A stretch of DNA of 43,867 nt, taken from positions 1 through 43,867 of the forward strand of contig NZ_LLZI01000247.1 of NCBI RefSeq assembly GCF_001509485.1, written 5' to 3'. The translations under genes were made by a program, and so were the position numbers. Origin of the DNA: Streptomyces sp. NRRL F-4489. Lineage in GTDB: Bacteria > Actinomycetota > Actinomycetes > Streptomycetales > Streptomycetaceae. Below, one piece after another: positions 8,461 to 15,848 of the stretch. The notes beneath the pieces were generated by a model, which saw only the letters and a list, made by a program, of their open reading frames with translations, searched no databases and was not told where the DNA came from. Within the stretch, counting starts at the first letter, position 1. Each line of letters begins with the position of its first letter.

Positions 8461-9128
8461 CCGCCATGAACAACTCCGTACGCAACACCGCCCGGTTGCT
8501 GACCGCGGGCCTGCGCGCCCTGCTCGTCCTGACCGCGGTCTGCGGGGTCGTCTACCCCCTGGTGGTCACCGGGGTGGCCCAGGCCGCCTTCCCCGGCAAG
8601 GCCAACGGCTCCGAGGTCACCTCCCACGGCAGGACCGTCGGCTCCGCCCTCCTCGGCCAGCGCTACGACAAGGGCACCGACAAGAAGGGCAACCCGATCC
8701 CCGACCTGCGCTACTTCCAGCCCCGCCCGTCCGCCGGACTCGGCAGCAACCGCGCGAGCGGCGTCAATACGCGGTACGACCTCCAGGTCTCCGGCGCCTC
8801 CAACCAGGGCGCCACCAACACCGACCTCGTCAACGCCGTCAAGGAACGCAAGCACTGGGTCGCCACCACCTACGGTGTCCCGGAGTCCCAGGTCCCCGCC
8901 GACGCCGTCACCTCCTCCGGCTCCGGCCTCGACCCCGACATCTCACCCGCCTACGCCCTCCTCCAGGCCGACCGCGTAGCCAAGGAGAACCACCTCCCCG
9001 CCGGCACGGTCCGCCGCCTCGTGGAGGACCACATCCAGGGCCGCCAGCTCGGCTTCCTCGGCGAGCCCCGGGTGAACGTCCTCGAACTCAACGTGGCGCT
9101 CCGCGACCTGGCCGGAAACCGCCGCTGA
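8457..9128 (+). CDS. kdpC: Potassium-transporting ATPase subunit KdpC
   Basis: A 223-residue subunit with one N-terminal membrane helix ([19 protein letters not shown]) and an extracytoplasmic domain containing [24 protein letters not shown] and LDPDISP-type KdpC signatures. KdpC assists assembly and cation affinity. ATG 8457 overlaps the kdpB stop; ATG 8466 is an alternative three codons in. A perfect 16-bp hairpin follows the stop, ending the kdpFABC transcript. Confidence 0.97.
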   Translation: MTAMNNSVRNTARLLTAGLRALLVLTAVCGVVYPLVVTGVAQAAFPGKANGSEVTSHGRTVGSALLGQRYDKGTDKKGNPIPDLRYFQPRPSAGLGSNRASGVNTRYDLQVSGASNQGATNTDLVNAVKERKHWVATTYGVPESQVPADAVTSSGSGLDPDISPAYALLQADRVAKENHLPAGTVRRLVEDHIQGRQLGFLGEPRVNVLELNVALRDLAGNRR

Positions 9129-9150
9129 TCCCCGATCGGCCAAGACACCA

Positions 9151-9188
9151 GGGGACGGCCCCGGGACCTGCTTCCCGGGGCCGTCCCC
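9151..9188. terminator. Perfect 16-bp hairpin after kdpC
   Basis: GGGGACGGCCCCGGGA (9151-9166) and TCCCGGGGCCGTCCCC (9173-9188) pair perfectly around CCTGCT, then TT. It separates kdpFABC from kdpD, which has its own promoter. Confidence 0.88.
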
Positions 9189-9373
9189 TTGCCCGTTGGG
9201 GCCGCCGGGAGGGGGCAGGAAGAGAGGGCCGCACCCCCCGATCAGCCCCACCTCCGCCCCCGTATCAGAGTCGCGTCAAGACCGGCTGGGAAGCCGCTAC
9301 CTGGGCGTTTTTTCCGGTCCGGGGTCGGTAGGGTCGCATCAGGTCCAGCCCGGTGGGGGCGGCCTTCACGTAA

Positions 9374-9379
9374 GACAAT
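9374..9379 (+). promoter_or_regulatory. -10 hexamer, leaderless-type promoter of kdpD
   Basis: GACAAT lies exactly six bases before ATG 9386 and there is no Shine-Dalgarno, so transcription probably starts at the A of the start codon. It would make kdpDE expression independent of kdpFABC. Confidence 0.55.
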
Positions 9380-9385
9380 GGGGCC

Positions 9386-11941
9386 ATGGCACGCGGCAAG
9401 CTTCGGATATACCTCGGCGCGGCACCGGGCGTCGGCAAGACGTACGCGATGCTGTCGGAGGCGCACCGGCGCGCGGAGCGCGGCACGGACGTCGTGGTGG
9501 CGTTCGTCGAGCACCACGGCCGGCCCCGTACGGAAGTGATGCTGCACGGGCTGGAGCAGGTGCGGCGGCGGGAGCTCGCCTACCGCGGTTCGGCGTTCAC
9601 CGAGATGGACATCGACGCGGTGCTGGCGCGGAAGCCCGCGGTGGCGCTGGTGGACGAGTTGGCGCACACCAATGTGCCGGGCTCCCGGAACGCCAAGCGC
9701 TGGCAGGACGTGGAGGAGCTGCTGGAGGCCGGGATCACGGTGATCTCGACGGTGAACATCCAGCATCTGGAGTCGCTCGGCGATGTCGTCGAGTCGATAA
9801 CGGGCGTGCGGCAGCAGGAGACGGTGCCGGACGAGATGGTCCGGCGGGCCGACCAGATCGAGCTTGTCGACATGTCGCCGCAGGCGATCCGGCGGCGGAT
9901 GGCGCACGGGAACATCTACCAGCCGGACAAGGTCGACGCCGCGCTGTCGAACTACTTCCGGCCGGGCAATCTCACCGCGCTGCGGGAGCTGGCGCTGCTG
10001 TGGGTGGCGGACCGGGTGGACGAGTACCTCCAGGAGTACCGCGCGGAGCATTCGATCCGTTCGACCTGGCAGGCCCGGGAGCGGATCGTGGTCGGGCTGA
10101 CCGGCGGCCCGGAGGGGCGGACGCTGATCCGGCGGGCGGCGCGGATGGCGGCGAAGGGGTCGGGCAGCGAGGTGCTGGCCGTCTACATCGCGCGCAGCGA
10201 CGGGCTGACGTCGGCGTCGCCGAAGGAGCTGGCGGTGCAGCGGAAGCTCGTCGAGGACCTAGGCGGGACGTTTCACCATGTGATCGGCGACGACATACCG
10301 AGCGCGCTGCTGGAGTTCGCGCGGGGGGTGAACGCCACCCAGATCGTGCTGGGCTCCAGCCGCCGCAAGACCTGGCAGTACGTCTTCGGCCCCGGGGTGG
10401 GGGCGACGGTGGCCCGGGATTCCGGGCCGGATCTCGATGTCCACATCGTCACGCACGACGAGGTGGCGAAGGGGCGGGGGCTGCCGGTGGCGCGGGGGGC
10501 GCGGCTGGGCCGGGCGCGGATCGTCGCGGGCTGGCTGGTCGGGGTGGGCGGTCCGGTGCTGCTGTCGCTGCTGCTGGCGCGGCTCTCGAACGGTCCGGGG
10601 CTGGCCAACGACGTGCTGCTGTTCCTGTTCCTGACGGTGGTGGCGGCGCTGCTCGGCGGGCAGCTGCCGGCGCTGGCGTCGGCGGCGGTCGGTTCGCTGC
10701 TGCTGAATTTCTACTTCACCCCGCCGACGCACACGCTGACGATCAGCGACCCGCAGAACATCGTGGCGATCGCGATCTTCTTCGCGGTGGCGGTGTCGGT
10801 GGCGTCGGTGGTGGACCTGGCGGCGCGGCGGACGCACCAGGCGGCGCGGCTGCGGGCCGAGTCGGAGATCCTTTCCTTCCTGGCGGGCAGCGTCCTGCGG
10901 GGGGAGACGACGCTGGACGCGCTGCTGGAGCGGGTCCGGGAGACGTTCGGGATGGACACCGTGGCGCTGCTGGAGCGCGGCAGCGAGGTGGAGCCGTGGA
11001 CGTGCGCGGGCCGGGCCGGCGGCGGTGCCGGGACGCCGCCGCTGGCGCGCCCGGAGGACGCCGACGTGGACATGCCGGTGGGCGACCACATGGCGCTGGC
11101 GCTGACCGGCCGGGTGCTTCCGGCGGAGGACCGCCGGGTGCTGGCGGCGTTCGCCGCGCAGGCCGCGGTGGTGCTGGACCGGCAGCGGCTGGTGGGGGAG
11201 GCCGAGCGGGCCCGGGAGCTGGCGGAGGGCAACCGCATCCGCACGGCGCTGCTGGCCGCGGTCAGCCACGACCTGCGGACGCCGCTGGCGAGCATCAAGG
11301 CGTCGGTGACCTCGCTGCGCTCCGACGACGTGGCGTGGTCGGAGGAGGACGAGGCGGAACTGCTGGCGGGCATCGAGGCGGGCGCGGACCGGCTCGACCA
11401 CCTGGTGGGCAATCTGCTGGACATGTCGCGGCTGCAGACCGGGACGGTGACGCCGCTGATCCGGGAGATCGACCTGGACGAGGTGGTGCCGATGGCGCTG
11501 GGCGGCGTCCCGGAGGGCAGCGTGACGCTGGACATCCCGGAGGAGCTGCCGATGGTCGCGGTGGATCCGGGGCTGCTGGAGCGGTCGGTGGCCAATCTGG
11601 TGGAGAACGCCGTGAAGTACAGCCCGGAGGGCGAGCCGGTCCTGGTGGCGGCGAGCGCGCTGGGCGACCGGGTCGAACTGCGGATCGCGGACCGGGGGCC
11701 GGGGGTGCCGGACAGCGCCAAGGACCGGATCTTCGAGCCGTTCCAGCGGTACGGGGACGTTCCCCGGGGCGCCGGGGTGGGGCTGGGGCTGGCCGTGGCG
11801 CGCGGGTTCGCGGAGGCGATCGGCGGGACGCTGGCGGCCGAGGACACCCCGGGCGGCGGGATGACGATGGTGCTGACGCTGCCGGCCGCGCCGGGGGTGG
11901 CGCCGGTGCGGCCGGACCTCCCGGCGCAGGCGACGACATGA
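9386..11941 (+). CDS. kdpD: Sensor histidine kinase KdpD
   Basis: An 851-residue K+/turgor sensor that phosphorylates KdpE. Domains in order: a KdpD N-terminal P-loop domain with GAAPGVGKTYAML near residues 11-23, a USP-like domain (about 230-360), a DUF4118 bundle of four membrane helices (about 385-480), a GAF-like linker, a HisKA domain with phosphoacceptor His628 in VSHDLRTP, and HATPase_c with NLVENAVKYSPEG and GVGLGLAVARG. Length and order match the family. kdpE lies 162 bases downstream in the same orientation. Confidence 0.97.
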   Translation: MARGKLRIYLGAAPGVGKTYAMLSEAHRRAERGTDVVVAFVEHHGRPRTEVMLHGLEQVRRRELAYRGSAFTEMDIDAVLARKPAVALVDELAHTNVPGSRNAKRWQDVEELLEAGITVISTVNIQHLESLGDVVESITGVRQQETVPDEMVRRADQIELVDMSPQAIRRRMAHGNIYQPDKVDAALSNYFRPGNLTALRELALLWVADRVDEYLQEYRAEHSIRSTWQARERIVVGLTGGPEGRTLIRRAARMAAKGSGSEVLAVYIARSDGLTSASPKELAVQRKLVEDLGGTFHHVIGDDIPSALLEFARGVNATQIVLGSSRRKTWQYVFGPGVGATVARDSGPDLDVHIVTHDEVAKGRGLPVARGARLGRARIVAGWLVGVGGPVLLSLLLARLSNGPGLANDVLLFLFLTVVAALLGGQLPALASAAVGSLLLNFYFTPPTHTLTISDPQNIVAIAIFFAVAVSVASVVDLAARRTHQAARLRAESEILSFLAGSVLRGETTLDALLERVRETFGMDTVALLERGSEVEPWTCAGRAGGGAGTPPLARPEDADVDMPVGDHMALALTGRVLPAEDRRVLAAFAAQAAVVLDRQRLVGEAERARELAEGNRIRTALLAAVSHDLRTPLASIKASVTSLRSDDVAWSEEDEAELLAGIEAGADRLDHLVGNLLDMSRLQTGTVTPLIREIDLDEVVPMALGGVPEGSVTLDIPEELPMVAVDPGLLERSVANLVENAVKYSPEGEPVLVAASALGDRVELRIADRGPGVPDSAKDRIFEPFQRYGDVPRGAGVGLGLAVARGFAEAIGGTLAAEDTPGGGMTMVLTLPAAPGVAPVRPDLPAQATT

Positions 11942-12103
11942 GCCCGGGCACGCGGGCCGGTCCGGGGCCGGTCCCCGGGGACGGCGGTCCCTCGCCGGGC
12001 GCCCCGGGAGCGGGCCCCGAAGGCGGCCGGGCGGTCCCGGCCGTACGCATGACTTGGCCGGCGGGTGTGTCCGCCGGCGACCGACACCGCGAGGAGAAGG
12101 CCA

Positions 12104-12787
12104 GTGAACCGGGTGCTTGTGGTCGATGACGAGCCGCAGATCGTGCGCGCTCTTGTGATCAACCTGAAGGCACGGAAGTACGAGGTGGACGCCGCCCCGG
12201 ACGGGGCGACCGCCCTGAAGCTCGCCGCGGCCCGGCACCCCGATGTGGTGGTCCTGGACCTGGGGCTGCCCGATATGGACGGGGTGGAGGTCATCAAGGG
12301 CCTGCGCGGCTGGTCCCGGGTGCCGATCCTGGTGCTGTCCGCCCGGCAGACCTCGGACGAGAAGGTCGAGGCGCTGGACGCGGGCGCGGACGACTACGTC
12401 ACCAAGCCGTTCGGGATGGACGAGCTGCTGGCGCGGCTGCGGGCGGCGGTGCGGCGGGCCGAACCGACCGGCCCCGCCGACGACGAGGTGATCGTGGAGA
12501 CCGCGGGCTTCACGGTGGACCTGGCGGCGAAGAAGGTCAACCGCGGCGGCCGGGACATCCGGCTGACGCCCACCGAGTGGCACCTCCTGGAGGTGCTGGT
12601 GCGCAACCAGGGCCGGCTGGTCAGCCAGAAGCAGCTGCTCCAGGAGGTGTGGGGGCCGTCGTACGGGACGGAGACCAACTACCTGCGGGTCTACATGGCG
12701 CAGCTGCGGCGGAAGCTGGAGAGCGATCCGTCGCATCCGCGGCATTTCATCACCGAGCCGGGCATGGGGTACCGCTTCGAGGGCTGA
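12104..12787 (+). CDS. kdpE: DNA-binding response regulator KdpE
   Basis: A 227-residue OmpR-type regulator. The receiver domain has the acidic pocket D8-D9-E10, phosphoacceptor Asp52 in VVLDLGLPDMDG and the conserved Lys in DYVTKPFG. The C-terminal winged helix includes LTPTEWHLLEVLVRNQGRLV. The frame is open upstream to 12065, but GTG 12104 has a strong GAGGAGAAGG ribosome binding site and gives the standard length. Its likely target is the repeat region upstream of kdpF. Confidence 0.97.
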   Translation: MNRVLVVDDEPQIVRALVINLKARKYEVDAAPDGATALKLAAARHPDVVVLDLGLPDMDGVEVIKGLRGWSRVPILVLSARQTSDEKVEALDAGADDYVTKPFGMDELLARLRAAVRRAEPTGPADDEVIVETAGFTVDLAAKKVNRGGRDIRLTPTEWHLLEVLVRNQGRLVSQKQLLQEVWGPSYGTETNYLRVYMAQLRRKLESDPSHPRHFITEPGMGYRFEG

Positions 12788-12842
12788 CGTACGGCCCCGG
12801 GCGGGGTGGTGCGGGGCGCGGGGTGGTGTCAGCGGGCACCGG

Positions 12843-12848
12843 TACGCT
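12843..12848 (+). promoter_or_regulatory. -10 hexamer, leaderless-type promoter of OB-fold gene
   Basis: TACGCT lies exactly six bases before ATG 12855, with no Shine-Dalgarno. This suggests a leaderless transcript. Confidence 0.5.
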
Positions 12849-12854
12849 GGGGTT

Positions 12855-13253
12855 ATGAGTGCTGGGACCCGACCCGAGAAGCCGGCCGGCCGCTTCCGCC
12901 GGATGCTCGACAGGCTGTCCTCCTCCGAGGAGGAGCTGCAGTCCGCCGAGCTCCAGGAGGACGCGCAGGCGACGGGGTGCACGCGGATATGCGACTGCGA
13001 CGACCGCCAGATAGTGAAGGTCTCCGGCACCCTGCGGCATGTCACGCTGCGGCCGCGCGCCGGTGTGCCCGCGCTGGAGGCGGAGCTGTTCGACGGCTCC
13101 GCCGCGCTCGACGTGGTGTGGCTGGGTCGCCGTTCCATCGTCGGGATCGAGCCGGGCCGTAAGCTCATCGCCTCGGGCCGGGTCTCGCTGAGTCACGGGC
13201 GCCGGGTGCTGTTCAACCCCAAGTATGAACTGCGACCGCTCGGACAGGAGTAG
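12855..13253 (+). CDS. OB-fold nucleic-acid-binding domain protein
   Basis: A 132-residue protein. The first 35 residues are basic and helical; the rest reads as an OB-fold, with IVKVSGTLRHVTLRPR, ELFDGSAALDVVWLGR and GRKLIASGRVSL strands like those of RecG or tRNA-anticodon OB domains. A CTRICDCDD cluster precedes the fold. Its role is unknown; nucleic-acid binding is inferred from the fold. The homologue in M. tuberculosis (Rv2694c, from memory) also sits beside the DUF3159 gene. The next gene starts three bases after the stop. Confidence 0.83.
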   Translation: MSAGTRPEKPAGRFRRMLDRLSSSEEELQSAELQEDAQATGCTRICDCDDRQIVKVSGTLRHVTLRPRAGVPALEAELFDGSAALDVVWLGRRSIVGIEPGRKLIASGRVSLSHGRRVLFNPKYELRPLGQE

Positions 13254-13256
13254 CCG

Positions 13257-14111
13257 GTGACGTCGTTCGACCGACCGACCACTGATCCCGGGGCTTCGGC
13301 CGGCCCGCCCTCCTCGGCCGGGCTGGCCGACTCCCCGCAGGGCCCGGACGCGGAGCCCGGTGCCGGGGGCAGGGAGGTGACCGAGGCGGCGCTGTTCGAG
13401 GCGTTCGGCGGCGTGCGCGGGATGGTGGAGACCGTTCTGCCGGGCCTGCTGTTCGTCGCGATCTTCACGGTCAACAAGGATCTGCACGTCTCGGCGATCG
13501 CGGCGCTGGCGGTATCGCTGGTGCTGTGCGCGGTGCGGCTGGTGCGCAAGGACACCGTCAAGCACGCCTTCAGCGGGGTGTTCGGGGTGGCCTTCGGCGT
13601 CGTCTTCGCGATGATGACCGGCAACGCCAAGGACTTCTACCTCCCCGGCATGCTCTACACCCTGGGCCTGGCGGTGGCGTACATCGTCACGACGCTGGCG
13701 GGGGTGCCGCTGATCGGGCTGATCCTCGGCCCGGTCTTCAAGGAGAACCTCTCCTGGCGGACGCGCAATCCCGGCCGCAAGAAGGCGTACGCGAAGGCCA
13801 GCTGGGCGTGGGGGCTGATCCTGCTCGGCAAGTGCCTGGTGCTGTTCCCGCTGTACTGGTGGGCGGACACCACGCAGCTGGGCTGGGTGCTGGTGGCGCT
13901 GAAGATTCCGCCGTTCCTGCTGGCGGTGTATCTGACGTGGCTGTTCCTGGTGAAGGCGCCGGCGCCGATCGATGTGTTCGCGGAGATGGAGGAGCGCGAG
14001 AAGGCGGAGGAGGCCGAGCGGCAGCGGGGGCTGCCGGCGGGCGCTGAGGCCGCGGTCGCGGACGCGGCGGTCGCCGAGCGGCCGCGCGGGGGTCCGCGGC
14101 ACCGCCGCTGA
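13257..14111 (+). CDS. DUF3159 family membrane protein
   Basis: A 284-residue protein with a 40-residue Pro/Gly/Ser-rich N-terminus, then the DUF3159 core beginning FEAFGGVRGMVETVLPGLLF. Five or six hydrophobic helices lie between about residues 60 and 240, and the C-terminus is charged and low in complexity (EMEEREKAEEAERQRG). Function is unknown. It starts three bases after the OB-fold gene and is very likely cotranscribed with it. A perfect hairpin separates it from the convergent ceoCB pair. Confidence 0.85.
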   Translation: MTSFDRPTTDPGASAGPPSSAGLADSPQGPDAEPGAGGREVTEAALFEAFGGVRGMVETVLPGLLFVAIFTVNKDLHVSAIAALAVSLVLCAVRLVRKDTVKHAFSGVFGVAFGVVFAMMTGNAKDFYLPGMLYTLGLAVAYIVTTLAGVPLIGLILGPVFKENLSWRTRNPGRKKAYAKASWAWGLILLGKCLVLFPLYWWADTTQLGWVLVALKIPPFLLAVYLTWLFLVKAPAPIDVFAEMEEREKAEEAERQRGLPAGAEAAVADAAVAERPRGGPRHRR

Positions 14112-14137
14112 GTCACAAAGGCCGAGAAGAACGGAAA

Positions 14138-14168
14138 GGGCCCGGGAACCGATGCGGTTCCCGGGCCC
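14138..14168. terminator. Perfect 14-bp bidirectional hairpin
   Basis: GGGCCCGGGAACCG (14138-14151) and CGGTTCCCGGGCCC (14155-14168) pair perfectly around a three-base loop. It lies between the convergent DUF3159 and ceoC genes and probably ends both transcripts. Confidence 0.8.
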
Positions 14169-14225
14169 TCGCGCGTACGCCGTGCTGCCGTACGCCACGT
14201 CGTTATCCGGCGCGGGCGCGGCGGG

Positions 14226-14912
14226 TCAGCCGGCCGTGGTGCCGGTGTCGTCGCGGCGGACCGACAGCAGGTCCTCCAGCTGCTCCTCGCGGGACTGCGC
14301 GGCGACGAACAGCAGCTCGTCGCCCGCCTCCAGGGCGTCGTCCTTGTTCGGGGTCAGCACGCGGGTGCCGCGGATGATCGTCACCAGCGAGGTGTCCTCG
14401 GGCCAGTCGACGTCGCCGACCCGGGTGCCGGCCAGCGCGGCCTCCGGGGGGAGGGTGAGCTCGACGAGGTTGGCGTCGCCGTGGCTGAAGCGCAGCAGCC
14501 GGACGAGGTCGCCGACGCTGACCGCCTCCTCGACGAGGGCGGACATCAGCCGCGGGGTGGAGACCGCGACGTCGACGCCCCAGGCTTCGTTGAACAGCCA
14601 CTCGTTCTTGGGGTTGTTGACCCGGGCGACGACCCGCGGCACCCCGTACTCGGTCTTGGCGAGCAGCGAGACGACGAGGTTGACCTTGTCGTCGCCGGTC
14701 GCCGCGATTACGACGTTGCAGCGCTGGAGGGCGGCCTCGTCGAGCGAGGTGATCTCGCAGGCGTCCGCCAGCAGCCATTCGGCGAGCGGGACCCGCTCGA
14801 CGGAGATGGCGGTGGGGGCCTTGTCGATCAGCAGGATCTCGTGGCCGTTCTCCAGCAGTTCACCGGCGATGGAGCGGCCGACCGCTCCGGCGCCCGCAAT
14901 GGCGACCCTCAT
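14226..14912 (-). CDS. ceoC: TrkA-type potassium uptake regulatory protein CeoC
   Basis: A 228-residue cytoplasmic gating subunit. It has an N-terminal RCK_N/TrkA-N Rossmann domain with GAGAVGRSIAGELLENGHE and an acidic residue at the end of strand 2 (LLIDKAP), then a C-terminal RCK_C/TrkA-C domain (about 140-220). Such proteins bind NAD(H) or nucleotides and regulate Trk/Ktr-type K+ transporters. The names ceoB and ceoC are those used in Mycobacterium for this gene pair. It follows ceoB with a four-base overlap. Confidence 0.88.
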   Translation of the reverse strand: MRVAIAGAGAVGRSIAGELLENGHEILLIDKAPTAISVERVPLAEWLLADACEITSLDEAALQRCNVVIAATGDDKVNLVVSLLAKTEYGVPRVVARVNNPKNEWLFNEAWGVDVAVSTPRLMSALVEEAVSVGDLVRLLRFSHGDANLVELTLPPEAALAGTRVGDVDWPEDTSLVTIIRGTRVLTPNKDDALEAGDELLFVAAQSREEQLEDLLSVRRDDTGTTAG

Positions 14913-15577
14913 GCGCCTGCCTCCTCGGGACCGTGGGCGAACGCCGCCTCGACCTTTTCCACCTCATCGGTGCGCATCATCACGTGCACCAGGTCGCCTT
15001 CCTGGAGGACCGTCTGGGAGGTGGGCAGCATCGCTTCCCCCAGGCGGGTGAGGAACGCGACGCGGACGCCGGTCTCCTCCTGCAGTTTGCTGATCTTGTG
15101 GCCGACCCAGGAGCTGGCGGTGTGCACCTCGGCGAGCTGGACGCCGCCGCTGGGGTCGCGCCACAGGGGCTCGGCGCCGGACGGCAGCAGCCGGCGCAGC
15201 ATCTGGTCGGCGGTCCAGCGGACGGTGGCGACGGTGGGGATGCCCAGGCGCTGGTAGACCTCGGCGCGGCGGGGGTCGTAGATCCGGGCCGCGACGTTCT
15301 CCACGCCGAACATCTCGCGGGCCACCCGGGCGGCGATGATGTTGGAGTTGTCACCGCTGGAGACCGCGGCGAACGCGCCCGCCTCCTCGATGCCGGCCTC
15401 GCGGAGGGTGTCCTGGTCGAAGCCGACGCCGGTGACGCGGCGGCCGCCGAAGGCCGAGCCGAGGCGGCGGAACGCGGTCGGGTCCTGGTCGATCACCGCG
15501 ATGGTGTGGCCCTGGCCCTCCAGGGTCTGTGCGAGCGCGGAGCCCACGCGGCCGCACCCCATGATGACGATGTGCAT
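14909..15577 (-). CDS. ceoB: TrkA-type potassium uptake regulatory protein CeoB
   Basis: A 222-residue paralogue of its partner, starting MHIVIMGCGRVGSALAQTLE, with the nucleotide-binding GCGRVG loop, the acidic VIDQDP strand end, an SSGDNSNIIAARVARE helix and a C-terminal RCK_C domain. The frame is open to 15838, but ATG 15577 begins at the first Rossmann strand and has GGGG upstream. Two coupled genes suggest a hetero-oligomeric RCK ring. No TrkH/TrkG pore gene is in this window, so the partner may be the neighbouring transporter genes or lie elsewhere. Confidence 0.88.
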   Translation of the reverse strand: MHIVIMGCGRVGSALAQTLEGQGHTIAVIDQDPTAFRRLGSAFGGRRVTGVGFDQDTLREAGIEEAGAFAAVSSGDNSNIIAARVAREMFGVENVAARIYDPRRAEVYQRLGIPTVATVRWTADQMLRRLLPSGAEPLWRDPSGGVQLAEVHTASSWVGHKISKLQEETGVRVAFLTRLGEAMLPTSQTVLQEGDLVHVMMRTDEVEKVEAAFAHGPEEAGA

Positions 15578-15835
15578 GCTGATTACCCCGTGCCCTGTAC
15601 TAGCGCGCTGATCTGACCGAACACCCTGCTCACTACCTTCTTCTCCGACGGCCGGACACGGAGCCACTGCGTCAACGGCGGCGGCCGGGTGCGTCGGACG
15701 GGAGCACCGGCCGCACTGTGGTCCGGTACAACCGTAGCCGCAATGGCGCGCCCGGTAGGGGGCGCGGGGGGACCCGGGACGCCGCGGGGCGCCGGGGGAG
15801 GGGGCGTCCGGCTGCGCGGTGGCGCGCCGGTAGGG

Positions 15836-15841
15836 CACGCT
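15836..15841 (+). promoter_or_regulatory. Possible -10 hexamer of the RCK membrane protein gene
   Basis: CACGCT lies seven bases before GTG 15849, in the 271-base divergent region between ceoB and this gene. It fits the leaderless pattern of neighbouring genes less well than they do. Confidence 0.3.
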
Positions 15842-15848
15842 ACGCGGT